34,092 nt of DNA from Nitrospira sp. CG24A (GTDB lineage Bacteria > Nitrospirota > Nitrospiria > Nitrospirales > Nitrospiraceae), in NCBI GenBank assembly GCA_002869925.2, contig NEWT02000009.1, positions 44,794 through 78,885 of the forward strand. The letters run 5' to 3'. Positions 24,913-32,784 of this stretch are shown one piece after another (the stretch's first letter is position 1; every line of letters starts with the position of its first letter). The translations under genes and the position numbers were made by a program. The notes under the pieces are model-generated. The model saw nothing but the letters and a program-made list of their open reading frames with translations, made no database searches and was not told where the DNA came from.

Positions 24913-26205
24913 CTAGCAGGCTGGAGAAAAACTCGATGCACACATAAAGCACCGTTGAAATACGACAGAGGGAGCGATGACTCCAAAAACATCAGGATGC
25001 TCAAAAAGGCCAGGCTTCTCACCCGCCCAACCCCGGCGCGCCGAGACGCGCCGTTCCGCGGGCAAGGCCGCAGGCGAGTCGAAACCGGAGCAACTGTCTT
25101 GATTGTCAAGCCTGCTGGGCATCGGCTCGCCACGGCGTCGAAGCGGCACCCCGCTTAACGCCGCATCCACCGACGTCAGTGCCTTCTGCGACTCCAGCGC
25201 AAAGTAGGCTCTGGCTCCTTCGGCACTATAGGCCAGAACTTCCATCCCGGCGGTAAACCAGGCCTCGAAGCGGGCCATGGCTTCGGTAGACTCACCGATC
25301 ACACTGACCAGTTCAGGCGCACGCCGTAAATAGGCCAGCGCTGTGTCCGCATCCTGTTCTGCCACTAACGCCCCGTACTGTAATATTTTTAATCGCCCGC
25401 CTTCATGTGGCAGAACACGCAACAGGCGCGGCGACTCCGATAACCAGGCAATGCCAGCCCCAGAATCACGTTCGGCCAGGAGCGACCCGACCGTGATGAC
25501 CTTGGCCCGCACCGAGAGATCTTCGTGATCGCCGAGAATGAGGGGGCTGGTGCGGAGGAATTCGATGGTTCCCAAATAGTCCGTCTTGCCAAGACTATTC
25601 CGGGAAATCAGTTTCAACCCGAACATCGCCCAAGCCCTGGCCTGCTGGATCGGCAACACTCGGGCCACAGCGGGAAGTTGGCGAACGTACTCCAGTGCCA
25701 CGACAAAATCGACTTGCGTCAGCTCAAGCCCGATTTCCAACCAGGCCTCGAACTGATCCGAGGGAATCACCCTCACCATGTCCGGTGATATGCGGAGAAA
25801 CTCCAGTGCGACATTCGCATCGCGCTCGGCTAACTCCAGAGCCCTATTCAGCACCACCGATCGAACCGATAATGGCTCGATCATTCCCAGAACCAGCGGA
25901 CTCTCTTTGAAATACTTCAGTCCGATCGCACCGGAGGATTCGGCCAACACAATTCCCAGATCCAGCCAGGCCACCGCATCGCTGAGGCAGCCCTGTTGTT
26001 GCAAATCAGGAAACGACTCGATTGCGGCACGAACTACTTTTGGGGAAACCTCAGTCAATTCATCAAGTAATAACAAGACTCCTTCCACCTGATTCGATTT
26101 CTCAGTGGTCTCGGAAAGGCCGGAGACCAGATGCTGGACCGTAACCGGTCCCAGCTCCTCCGCCAACTTGGCGATCAATTGCGTGTGTGTATCCGGCGTT
26201 TCCAT
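24913..26205 (-). CDS. NorD/CbbO-like helical-repeat protein with repeat-derived C-terminus
   Basis: This 430-residue protein is mostly alpha-helical repeats of about 35-45 residues. Each contains a phrase such as LEFLRISPDMVRVIP, LEYVRQLPAVARVLP, IEFLRTSPLILGD, IAWLSESPRLLRVLP or LAYLRRAPELVSVIG. This resembles the N-terminal part of NorD/CbbO-type proteins, MoxR-partner activators that normally end in a von Willebrand A domain. No such domain is present. After about residue 365 the chain reads through a dispersed DNA repeat (ERRVSARRGWAGEKPGLFEHPD) and ends in unrelated sequence. It may be a truncated gene or a stand-alone repeat protein; I favour truncation. Confidence 0.65.
   Translation of the reverse strand: METPDTHTQLIAKLAEELGPVTVQHLVSGLSETTEKSNQVEGVLLLLDELTEVSPKVVRAAIESFPDLQQQGCLSDAVAWLDLGIVLAESSGAIGLKYFKESPLVLGMIEPLSVRSVVLNRALELAERDANVALEFLRISPDMVRVIPSDQFEAWLEIGLELTQVDFVVALEYVRQLPAVARVLPIQQARAWAMFGLKLISRNSLGKTDYLGTIEFLRTSPLILGDHEDLSVRAKVITVGSLLAERDSGAGIAWLSESPRLLRVLPHEGGRLKILQYGALVAEQDADTALAYLRRAPELVSVIGESTEAMARFEAWFTAGMEVLAYSAEGARAYFALESQKALTSVDAALSGVPLRRRGEPMPSRLDNQDSCSGFDSPAALPAERRVSARRGWAGEKPGLFEHPDVFGVIAPSVVFQRCFMCASSFSPAC
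24993..25100. repeat. Solitary end of dispersed repeat inside the NorD-like gene
   Basis: caggatgctcaaaaag at 24993-25008 is the terminal motif of the family seen at 18742-18863 and 26412-26638. About 90 GC-rich bases follow that read as the C-terminal tail of the gene. No inverted partner is visible at the other side, so this is a partial element. Confidence 0.55.
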
Positions 26206-26652
26206 TCTCGGTCCTATCCGACGAAATTTGCAGGAAGTATTGAGAGGTGTCGGATTGTAAAGGACGCCCTGGCGCTTGTAAACTAGGCCTCTGCGGCGCA
26301 GGCTTTTTTAGCCTCTCGCCCAAGTATCTTTTGCCAACAACTACGGAAAATATGACTCATACGGAAAACAGCGAAGCAATATCGCAGAATGGTACTGATA
26401 CTACGATGGGGCAGGATGCTCAAAAAGGATGACCAGCAAGGCCGCAGCGAGCGAAGAGGCGAGGAGGTACCACCCGCACTTTGTGTGGCCGTTCGCCCGT
26501 AAAATGGATCTTGGCGAACGGAGAATATCCTCCAGTACTTCCAAGCCGCTGAGCGATGCGAGAACGCCGCACGGGAGAAGGCGCGTCTTGGCGCACCGGG
26601 GTTGGGGGGATGGACATATCGACTTTTTCAGCATCCTGGGAAAGGAGTTGTG
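26206..26652. other. Divergent intergenic region
   Basis: The 447 bases between the minus-strand NorD-like gene and the plus-strand FTR gene hold the 227-base repeat at 26412-26638 and otherwise no supported gene. The element ends directly before the FTR ribosome binding site. Confidence 0.5.
26412..26638. mobile_element. Complete 227-base inverted-end repeat (MITE-like)
   Basis: The ends caggatgctcaaaaag (26412-26427) and ctttttcagcatcctg (26623-26638) are inverted copies with one mismatch. There is no significant coding frame inside. It is the longest complete member of the family in this window and ends two bases before the ribosome binding site of the FTR-like gene. Confidence 0.7.
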
Positions 26653-27096
26653 ATGGCCGAGCCGAAGCAAGAGAGTCTCGACAAGATGTGGAAGTTTGTA
26701 AAGGGATTCGCGGAGAAGAGCGGGACAACTATGCATCCCATGCCTACCGTCACCGAAGCCGTGGTCAAGGGGCTCGCGATGCATGTGGACGAACTAGGCA
26801 AACCACTCTGTCCCTGCAACTTCTACAAGGACAAGCCGGCAGAAGCCAAACTCCGCCGCTGGATGTGCGCCTGCGACGAAATGCAGATCTACAAATACTG
26901 CCACTGCCTATTATTTGTGCGTGAAGACGGCTTGCCGATCACAGAATATCTCCCGGAAGGCCACGAAGGCCGTGAAATCTACGGGATCGTCACCGACCCG
27001 ACCCCCGATAAAGGCCGCGCCCTCAGACATAAAGCCGCTCCCGCGCCGATACCTTCTGATGAGACAGAGTCATCATCCTCATCTACTACTTCGTAA
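26653..27096 (+). CDS. Ferredoxin:thioredoxin reductase beta (catalytic) chain-like protein
   Basis: This 147-residue protein carries the full FTR-beta cysteine pattern: CPC at 53-55, 16 residues, CAC at 72-74, 8 residues, CHC at 83-85. These cysteines hold a [4Fe-4S] cluster next to an active-site disulfide that reduces thioredoxin-type partners with electrons from ferredoxin. The phrase GLPITEYLPEGHEGREIYG is also typical. The C-terminal 35 residues are a low-complexity Pro/Ser tail. AAAGGAG lies 6 bases before the ATG at 26653. It is followed after 5 bases by the next gene. No variable (alpha) chain is encoded nearby. Confidence 0.88.
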   Translation: MAEPKQESLDKMWKFVKGFAEKSGTTMHPMPTVTEAVVKGLAMHVDELGKPLCPCNFYKDKPAEAKLRRWMCACDEMQIYKYCHCLLFVREDGLPITEYLPEGHEGREIYGIVTDPTPDKGRALRHKAAPAPIPSDETESSSSSTTS

Positions 27097-27101
27097 CGGC
27101 A

Positions 27102-27734
27102 ATGCCACTGCATAATCAACTCCAATGTGCCGTAGCCATCGCTCTCTTGCTGGGAAGCCTGTGTCCCAACTACGCACCGGCCGCCGAACCGAGCACCGCA
27201 TCTCCGGCCAAGACCGCACAGCCTCCCATCCTGAACGAAAAAGATTTATTCGCGTACAAACAAAAAGGGCGAGGGACTCTGACCGGACAGGCCTTTCTCG
27301 TATCTCCTTCCGGGAAAGCGATCACTCAACCAGGTACTCCAGTCCATCTCGTTCCTATCACTCCCTACACACGCTATTGGTTCGACCACAACGTCAGAGC
27401 CACATCCTGTGCAACGACAGAGACCACTGCTTCCCCTGAAAACACCGTAGCGCCGCGCACTCCGACCAATTGCCCACAGGAGGCGCTGACCAGGCTTCAG
27501 ACAGAAAAACGCCTCATTCCCTATCTCCGCACAACCAGAGCCAACCCGACCGGACATTTCTGGTTCACCAAAATCCCCGCCGGGCGCTACTATCTCATCA
27601 GCCTGATCGAAGAAGGATCAGGGCCTCACAAAGAAGAACAACACGCAGGCCTAGCCTGGCTGATTCTCGAACTCGACGCCGGCGAAAAACTCACAAACCT
27701 CGTAGTGACCGACTGCAACGCAGGTCTCTGCTGA
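27102..27734 (+). CDS. Secreted protein with carboxypeptidase-regulatory-like fold
   Basis: This 210-residue protein has a signal peptide (about residues 1-28, ending PAAEP). A beta-rich domain (GTLTGQAFLVSPSGKAITQPG, then ANPTGHFWFTKIPAGRYYLISL) resembles carboxypeptidase-regulatory/CNA-B type surface domains. Four Cys are in the mature part, two of them in TNCPQEALTRL and the final GLC. No ribosome binding site is evident; it starts 5 bases after the FTR stop, so translational coupling is likely. A 5'-truncated paralogue lies at 21949-22226. Function unknown. Confidence 0.75.
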   Translation: MPLHNQLQCAVAIALLLGSLCPNYAPAAEPSTASPAKTAQPPILNEKDLFAYKQKGRGTLTGQAFLVSPSGKAITQPGTPVHLVPITPYTRYWFDHNVRATSCATTETTASPENTVAPRTPTNCPQEALTRLQTEKRLIPYLRTTRANPTGHFWFTKIPAGRYYLISLIEEGSGPHKEEQHAGLAWLILELDAGEKLTNLVVTDCNAGLC

Positions 27735-28020
27735 AGATTTGAATTATCCTCTCGCCTGTTCAAAAATGAATCTTTGTGAATTCATTGCGTCACGACGACT
27801 TTTCGAAACCTCACACGAAACAAGCCCAGCAGAAACACATTTTTGGGGCTTTTATATACGATACATGGCGAGGGGGACTAGAATCTTGCCCTGCTTTAGT
27901 GGCATCATATAGTGATCCCATAGATCGGGTCATGTAGCAAGACGTTGAGCTGGCAATGGATTCGCCATACGGGGCAGGGATTCATCGCAAGCCCTCACAC
28001 ATGGAAGGCGCAGCATATTT
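27735..28020. other. Intergenic region before the three-paralogue cluster
   Basis: No gene is visible. A weak hairpin, aagccc (27822-27827) with gggctt (27846-27851), is followed by tttata and could terminate the upstream transcript. A promoter for the following cluster should lie here but is not clear. Confidence 0.4.
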
Positions 28021-28608
28021 ATGATTAGGCAGGTGACAGGCGCAGGCCTTACGGTACTCATGCTTCTTGCCGCATTGTACGACCCGGAGGTCGTTATTGC
28101 CCATGGAGCCACTAGTGGAGAGGACGATCCGTGCCTGCGCCGGATCGGAGAGAGGGTGATCCATCTCAGCGCCTATCAGCCGCAATACGAGTTGAAAGAA
28201 GAATATTGTACAGACATTCCCAAAGAAGGCGACACGTTTCTGGTCGTAGACCTTGTCGACCCAATGCTGCGCAAAGAGCTGGTCGGCATGAGGGTCGTGA
28301 AGGGAAACGGGAGCAACGAGGCAGAGGATCAGATTGTGGCAGATATTCGCCCAACCACTCATCCAGACGGTGTACTCCGGGGCGAAGCCAGGCTGGCTGA
28401 AGGCGTCTATACCGTTATCATTTCTGCAGAAAAGCAGAATCTGATGAAGCGCCCCCAGTATCTCTTGCGAGTGCATATGGTCGATTATCAGAAGCTGGTG
28501 CAATCCACAGTCGTTCCAGCACTGGGCGTGCTGCTGGGGATTTGGCTCTTGTACAAACTCCTACGATCGAAGTGGATACGCAATTGGTGGACAGTCCTCC
28601 GTTCATAG
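28021..28608 (+). CDS. Secreted, C-terminally anchored protein, paralogue 1 of 3
   Basis: This 195-residue protein has a signal peptide predicted to be cleaved after VVIA, leaving His28 as the first residue. A periplasmic domain with two Cys 25 residues apart (C38, C63) follows, then one C-terminal membrane segment (about 165-180) with a basic cytoplasmic tail. It shares YQP and YC-DIP with the next two genes but is the most divergent. GGAAGG lies 12 bases before the ATG. Placed ahead of copC/copD and amoC, a role in copper handling or AMO assembly is possible. I cannot assign a known family. Confidence 0.75.
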   Translation: MIRQVTGAGLTVLMLLAALYDPEVVIAHGATSGEDDPCLRRIGERVIHLSAYQPQYELKEEYCTDIPKEGDTFLVVDLVDPMLRKELVGMRVVKGNGSNEAEDQIVADIRPTTHPDGVLRGEARLAEGVYTVIISAEKQNLMKRPQYLLRVHMVDYQKLVQSTVVPALGVLLGIWLLYKLLRSKWIRNWWTVLRS

Positions 28609-28669
28609 GGAACCGAGCATTCCAGCCCGTGAGCATATGATTCAATATTCGAGAGGGAGGATTCTGGCA

Positions 28670-29254
28670 ATGGTGAAGCATTTACTCAAACCTTTCGGTT
28701 TGTGCATGTTGATGGTGGCAATCGGGGTGCCATTCTTCTCCTCGCAGGCTCAGGCTCACGGAGGGTTGGCACTGGCCGAGGATATGTGCAGACTCACGAT
28801 CGGCCCGTATAACATGCACTTTACCGGCTACCAGCCGGACAACACGCGCAATAAGGAATTCTGCGAAGATATTCCGGCGACCGGTCGCACAGTCGTGGTG
28901 CTCGATTATATGGAAGATGAACTCCGCCCGATGCCCACCGAGGTGCGAATCATCAAGGATACGGGGTCGGAGAAAGACCTGCAGGCTATCACGGTCTTGC
29001 ACCTGCCGCCCAAGGTATACCCCGCCGGCTCGGTAAATTTCGAACATAATTTTGACCAGCCCGGCAAATTCATTGGCCTCGTGACTGTGGGTGATAAGCA
29101 TGTCTCGAGATTCCCCTTCTCGGTAGGGGAAACAAAAATTTGGTTGCCCCCCAGCTACTTCTTGATTGCGTTCGCAGGAGTTGCGGTGATCCTGGCGATC
29201 ATCTTTTTTACCATGCGAGGACGCGGCAATACTTCGAGCAAGACTGTTTCCTAG
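28670..29254 (+). CDS. Secreted, C-terminally anchored protein, paralogue 2 of 3
   Basis: This 194-residue protein has a signal peptide ending AQA before His30. A periplasmic domain has C40 and C65, and the motif GPYNMHFTGYQP is followed by FC-DIP, then VVVLDYMEDELR, IRKDTGSE-type strands and EHNFDQPGKFIG. A C-terminal membrane segment (about 160-182) and a short basic tail complete the chain. GAGAGGGAGG lies 9 bases before the ATG at 28670, which decides the start over an in-frame ATG at 28637. It is strongly similar to the next gene. The topology resembles AmoD/AmoE (PmoD-like) proteins, but I could not verify homology. Confidence 0.78.
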   Translation: MVKHLLKPFGLCMLMVAIGVPFFSSQAQAHGGLALAEDMCRLTIGPYNMHFTGYQPDNTRNKEFCEDIPATGRTVVVLDYMEDELRPMPTEVRIIKDTGSEKDLQAITVLHLPPKVYPAGSVNFEHNFDQPGKFIGLVTVGDKHVSRFPFSVGETKIWLPPSYFLIAFAGVAVILAIIFFTMRGRGNTSSKTVS

Positions 29255-29352
29255 GCGACTGGGCAGCAACCCCATGGTGCAGGCGCAAACGCGTTTCTGG
29301 TGTAACGAGAATATTTGAAGGCGGCTAAGAAATTAACGCGAGAAGGATACTG

Positions 29353-29946
29353 ATGATGTCTTTGCGATATCTTTTGAGAGCAGTCATTGTGTTCGGCGTG
29401 ATGCTGGCAATCGGAGCCCCACTGTCCGCACAGGCCCAGCACTTTCATGAATTAGACAAAAACTTCTGCATACTGAAGTTTGGGCCTTACGGTATGCACC
29501 TGACCGAATATCAGCCTGACACTTCAGATAGGCAGGAACTCTGCGGGGATATTCCGTCGACCGGCCGCACCGTGGTCGTACTCGATTTTATCGAAGGGGA
29601 GCTCCGCTCGCTGCCCGTCGAGATTCGAGTCATCAAGGATACGGGTTCGGAACAGGATCTTCAGGCCATCACAGTCGTGCACCTGCCAGCCAAAGTCTAC
29701 ACGGGGGGGTTCATCAATTTCGAACATAGCTTCAGCCAGCCTGGCAAATTTATCGGGATCATCACCGTTCGCGGCAAGGAAGAACATGTCGCGCGATTCC
29801 CAATTTCGGTCGGAGAAGGGGGAGTCGTTTCCCACTTGATGCACTACATGATGGTCATCGTCCCAGTCGCAGTACTCGCCGCTGGAGCAGCAATCTTCTT
29901 TATCATGCGAGGTCGTCGCAAGTCCCCGGTGAGCACCGTTTCCTAG
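29353..29946 (+). CDS. Secreted, C-terminally anchored protein, paralogue 3 of 3
   Basis: This 197-residue close paralogue of the preceding gene keeps all its landmarks. The mature start is around QHFHELDKN, with C39 and C64, GPYGMHLTEYQP, LC-DIP, VVVLDFIEGELR and EHSFSQPGKFIG. A C-terminal membrane segment (about 160-185) and the basic tail RGRRKSP follow. AGAAGGA precedes the two adjacent ATG codons (29353, 29356). It is followed after about 100 bases by copC. Two or three His near the mature N-terminus make copper binding worth testing. Confidence 0.78.
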   Translation: MMSLRYLLRAVIVFGVMLAIGAPLSAQAQHFHELDKNFCILKFGPYGMHLTEYQPDTSDRQELCGDIPSTGRTVVVLDFIEGELRSLPVEIRVIKDTGSEQDLQAITVVHLPAKVYTGGFINFEHSFSQPGKFIGIITVRGKEEHVARFPISVGEGGVVSHLMHYMMVIVPVAVLAAGAAIFFIMRGRRKSPVSTVS

Positions 29947-30048
29947 GCAAGCAGCCATCCGGTCTCAGGAATAGATTGTGTCGAGACAGGTGGCCACATG
30001 ACGGGTTGCTGCACCCCGGCTCAGCAGCAGGAAGAAGAAGGAGCTCCG

Positions 30049-30453
30049 ATGAAACCATGGGCAGTTTACGCACTCAAGCGCATCCTGGCTGGCACAGCGA
30101 TCGCAATGGCGCTGTGCGTGCAGGCCGCTCCAGTGCTGGCACATTCAATGCTGGTCAAAGCAGAGCCGCCACGCCGGGCTGTTCTTGCCCAAGCGCCGGC
30201 GCAGGTGCAACTCTGGTTCAACGAAGAGATTGAAGGCGACTATGCATCGCTGATCGTACTCGACGCCGAGAAGCATCCTGTCACCGAGGTCAAACCAAAA
30301 CTGGCTCCAGAGGACCGGAAATCCATCGTCCTGCCGTTGCCGGAGTTGACGCCTGGAAAGTATTCAGTAAAGTTTCGGGTGTTGTCGGTTGATGGTCATG
30401 TGGTGGAGTCGTATTTCGACTTCTCTGTAAAGGGCAAAGTGCAAAAGAAATGA
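30049..30453 (+). CDS. copC: CopC periplasmic copper-binding protein
   Basis: This is a 134-residue single-domain CopC. The signal peptide ends VLA, so the mature chain starts with His32, the N-terminal copper(II) ligand of the family. The other conserved ligands are in SVDGHVV (D115, H117). The typical phrase VQLWFNEEIE and the strand GKYSVKFRVLS are present. AAGGAGC sits 5 bases before the ATG at 30049. Its stop overlaps the copD start (ATGA), so CopC and CopD are made together. It probably supplies or buffers copper for AMO encoded downstream. Confidence 0.93.
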   Translation: MKPWAVYALKRILAGTAIAMALCVQAAPVLAHSMLVKAEPPRRAVLAQAPAQVQLWFNEEIEGDYASLIVLDAEKHPVTEVKPKLAPEDRKSIVLPLPELTPGKYSVKFRVLSVDGHVVESYFDFSVKGKVQKK

Positions 30454-32471
30454 TCGAGGTCATCGGCGCACTGTTTCGCTGGCTGCAGCTTGCGTCCAAC
30501 ATGATCCTGATCGGCGGCTGCGTCTTTCTTGCGATTGCCGTCCGCGCGAATACTGCGCTCGACTCCCCTTGGCTCGCCCGCCTCAATCGAGTGTTACCGT
30601 GGCTGTCGGTCACGCTTCTGGTGGGCTTGGTTGGCTTGCTGGCCACCACAACCGCGCAAGCCACAGGCGTGGCCGAAAATGCCTGGCGCCCGGGAGCCTG
30701 GCTAGACCTCTTACAAAAGACCCGCATAGGACTCATTTGGATGGTGCGGGCTGGCCTTGCGCTTCTCGTGTTCGGAGTGGCGCTCTACGTCCGGTTCTCA
30801 TCCTGGGCACGCTGGCAGTATGTACTGTACGCGACCGTCGCGGCACTCACGCTGGCTGCTGGATCACTCGCAAGCCACTCAGCAGCTGATGAACTATCCG
30901 TGACATCCGTTCTACCTTACGCACTACATACCGTTCTGGCGAGCGTCTGGTTCGGAGGGTTGCCGGCTTTTCTCACCGTCTTGTTCACCGCGACCCATGG
31001 GCGAGCTCGCAAGGAGCCCGAGCAGTCGAGTATCCAGACCCTGAACCAATTCTCGAAGATGGCGTTGCCCGTGATGATCGCGGTCGTGGCCACAGGCATC
31101 ATCGTGACCTATCGCATGGTGGACACAAGCTATGCCTCTTTGGCCGCGACAAGCTGGGGCTGGCTTCTCAATACCAAGCTCCTGCTGCTCTCGGTGATTC
31201 TCGTGATCGCCGCGCGTGCACGCCTCGTCTGGCTACCGGCACTCAACCAGCCTGAAGACGTGGCTGAGGCCAGTGGGCGAACGCTTCGGAAATGGGTCAC
31301 GCTCGAAGTCCTCCTCGCGTCAGCGCTGGTGTTGGCCGCAACACTGTTATCGAACGCCGTGCCCGGAAAGCATACCGTCATTGAAGACTGGCCCTATCCA
31401 TTCCGCTTCTCCATCGATGCCACCTGGGGCGGGATAGGCATGATGATCGGCGCGGGGATCGGGATCACGCTGCTGATCCTGGCAGTCGGAGCGGTGGCCC
31501 TCGGTCGGTCCAAGCGCTGGGAGACAAAGTGGCGCATTGCGATCCCGGCCATACTGGTGGTCGGTGCACTGGTGGCGGCGCTACCTCCCCTTGGCACTCA
31601 AGCTTTTCCAGAAACCTACCGGAAGACGCCGGTCCCGTTCGATACCATTTCCGTTGCCAACGGTGCGGCTCTATTCTCGGCAAACTGTGTGCCCTGCCAT
31701 GGCCCCCAAGCCAAGGGCAATGGCGTTCTAGCTAAGACCTTCCCTATCCCACCAGTCGATCTCCTCACAGAGCCGCACACGGCCAAGCACACTGCGGGGG
31801 ATTTTTTCCACTGGCTGACCCACGGCATCCCCGGTACCGGCATGCCGGCGTTTGTGGACAAGCTCTCGGAAGACGATCGTTGGGACCTGGTGAATTTTCT
31901 CCATGCCACCTCCCGTGGCTATCAAGCGCGCCTCATCAACCCCTATGTCGCCCCCAATCAACCGTACATGGCCCCGCAGAATTTCTCCTATTCCGCACAT
32001 GACGGAACAAGCGGCACCTTGAAGGATTTCCGCCGGAAGAAAGCGATTTTACTGGTTCTATTTTCATGGCCGGAGTCACAGACGAGACTCAGTCAGTTGA
32101 GACAAGCTGATGCCGCCCTACGCACCGCCGATACCGTGATACTCGCGGTACCCCTCAACGATCTCAAGCCGCAAGACCTGGCGGCAATCACTTCAGGCAT
32201 TCCTTTCCCAGTGACAATGCAAGGTGCATCAGAAATTGCGCGCAGCTACTCCCTATTCCGCAGAACTCTCAGCAATCCCGATCTGGCTGGCGAAGGAACA
32301 ACACCGAAACACATGGAGCTCCTCATAGACCGTTACGGCTATTTGCGGGCACGCTGGATCCCTACGGTAGATGGATCAGGATGGACAGATATCGCAGAAT
32401 TAATGCGACAAATCGAACAACTCAACAAGGAAAAGGAAATTCGGCCACCGCCAGACGATCACGTCCACTGA
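30450..32471 (+). CDS. copD: CopD-cytochrome c-thioredoxin-like fusion protein
   Basis: This 673-residue protein has three parts. Residues 1-385 hold about nine membrane segments of the CopD type, with conserved His near H143 and H160 (LASHSA, YALHTVLASVWFGG). A class I cytochrome c domain follows at about 390-490, with haem site CVPCH at 413-417 and likely axial Met465 in GTGMPAF. Residues about 505-660 look like a thioredoxin/SCO-type fold (LKDFRRKKAILLVLFSWPESQ, then HMELLIDRYGYLRARWI) in which the usual CXXC is replaced by WPES. CopD alone is usually about 300 residues. The fusion suggests copper transport linked to a redox step; the link is inference. Confidence 0.88.
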   Translation: MIEVIGALFRWLQLASNMILIGGCVFLAIAVRANTALDSPWLARLNRVLPWLSVTLLVGLVGLLATTTAQATGVAENAWRPGAWLDLLQKTRIGLIWMVRAGLALLVFGVALYVRFSSWARWQYVLYATVAALTLAAGSLASHSAADELSVTSVLPYALHTVLASVWFGGLPAFLTVLFTATHGRARKEPEQSSIQTLNQFSKMALPVMIAVVATGIIVTYRMVDTSYASLAATSWGWLLNTKLLLLSVILVIAARARLVWLPALNQPEDVAEASGRTLRKWVTLEVLLASALVLAATLLSNAVPGKHTVIEDWPYPFRFSIDATWGGIGMMIGAGIGITLLILAVGAVALGRSKRWETKWRIAIPAILVVGALVAALPPLGTQAFPETYRKTPVPFDTISVANGAALFSANCVPCHGPQAKGNGVLAKTFPIPPVDLLTEPHTAKHTAGDFFHWLTHGIPGTGMPAFVDKLSEDDRWDLVNFLHATSRGYQARLINPYVAPNQPYMAPQNFSYSAHDGTSGTLKDFRRKKAILLVLFSWPESQTRLSQLRQADAALRTADTVILAVPLNDLKPQDLAAITSGIPFPVTMQGASEIARSYSLFRRTLSNPDLAGEGTTPKHMELLIDRYGYLRARWIPTVDGSGWTDIAELMRQIEQLNKEKEIRPPPDDHVH

Positions 32472-32784
32472 GTCTCCACGTGAACATCGACCGTAATGGC
32501 GAACGGATTGCGAGTGCACGTTCCCACGGTCATCCCCCTGATAATTCAATGGAGTCAATAGGCTCTGATACCCCGAGCCTGGCAAGCTTATACAATCCTT
32601 GTGTTCGGGATCATCAATGATTGATGTCCCTTGAAGCTGTTTCACTCCAATTATTTATGTATATCAGCCCAAGCGGTTGGGCGGACCACGACCGTGCCTG
32701 TCATGATGTTGTCTCACGCATGGATGCACGATACCGGCACTTGATTTCCAATGCATTTTTGTATATTTCTTGTCCTCGAATAAC
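32472..32784. other. Intergenic region between copD and the insertion sequence
   Basis: This 313-base stretch holds no supported gene. No terminator is obvious after copD. It may be part of the original region upstream of amoC, displaced by the insertion sequence. Confidence 0.4.

Noticed and set aside
24912-25133. N-terminal extension of the DUF167 protein up to 25133
   Set aside because: These codons overlap the neighbouring gene's repeat-derived tail and lie outside the family's conserved length of about 100 residues.
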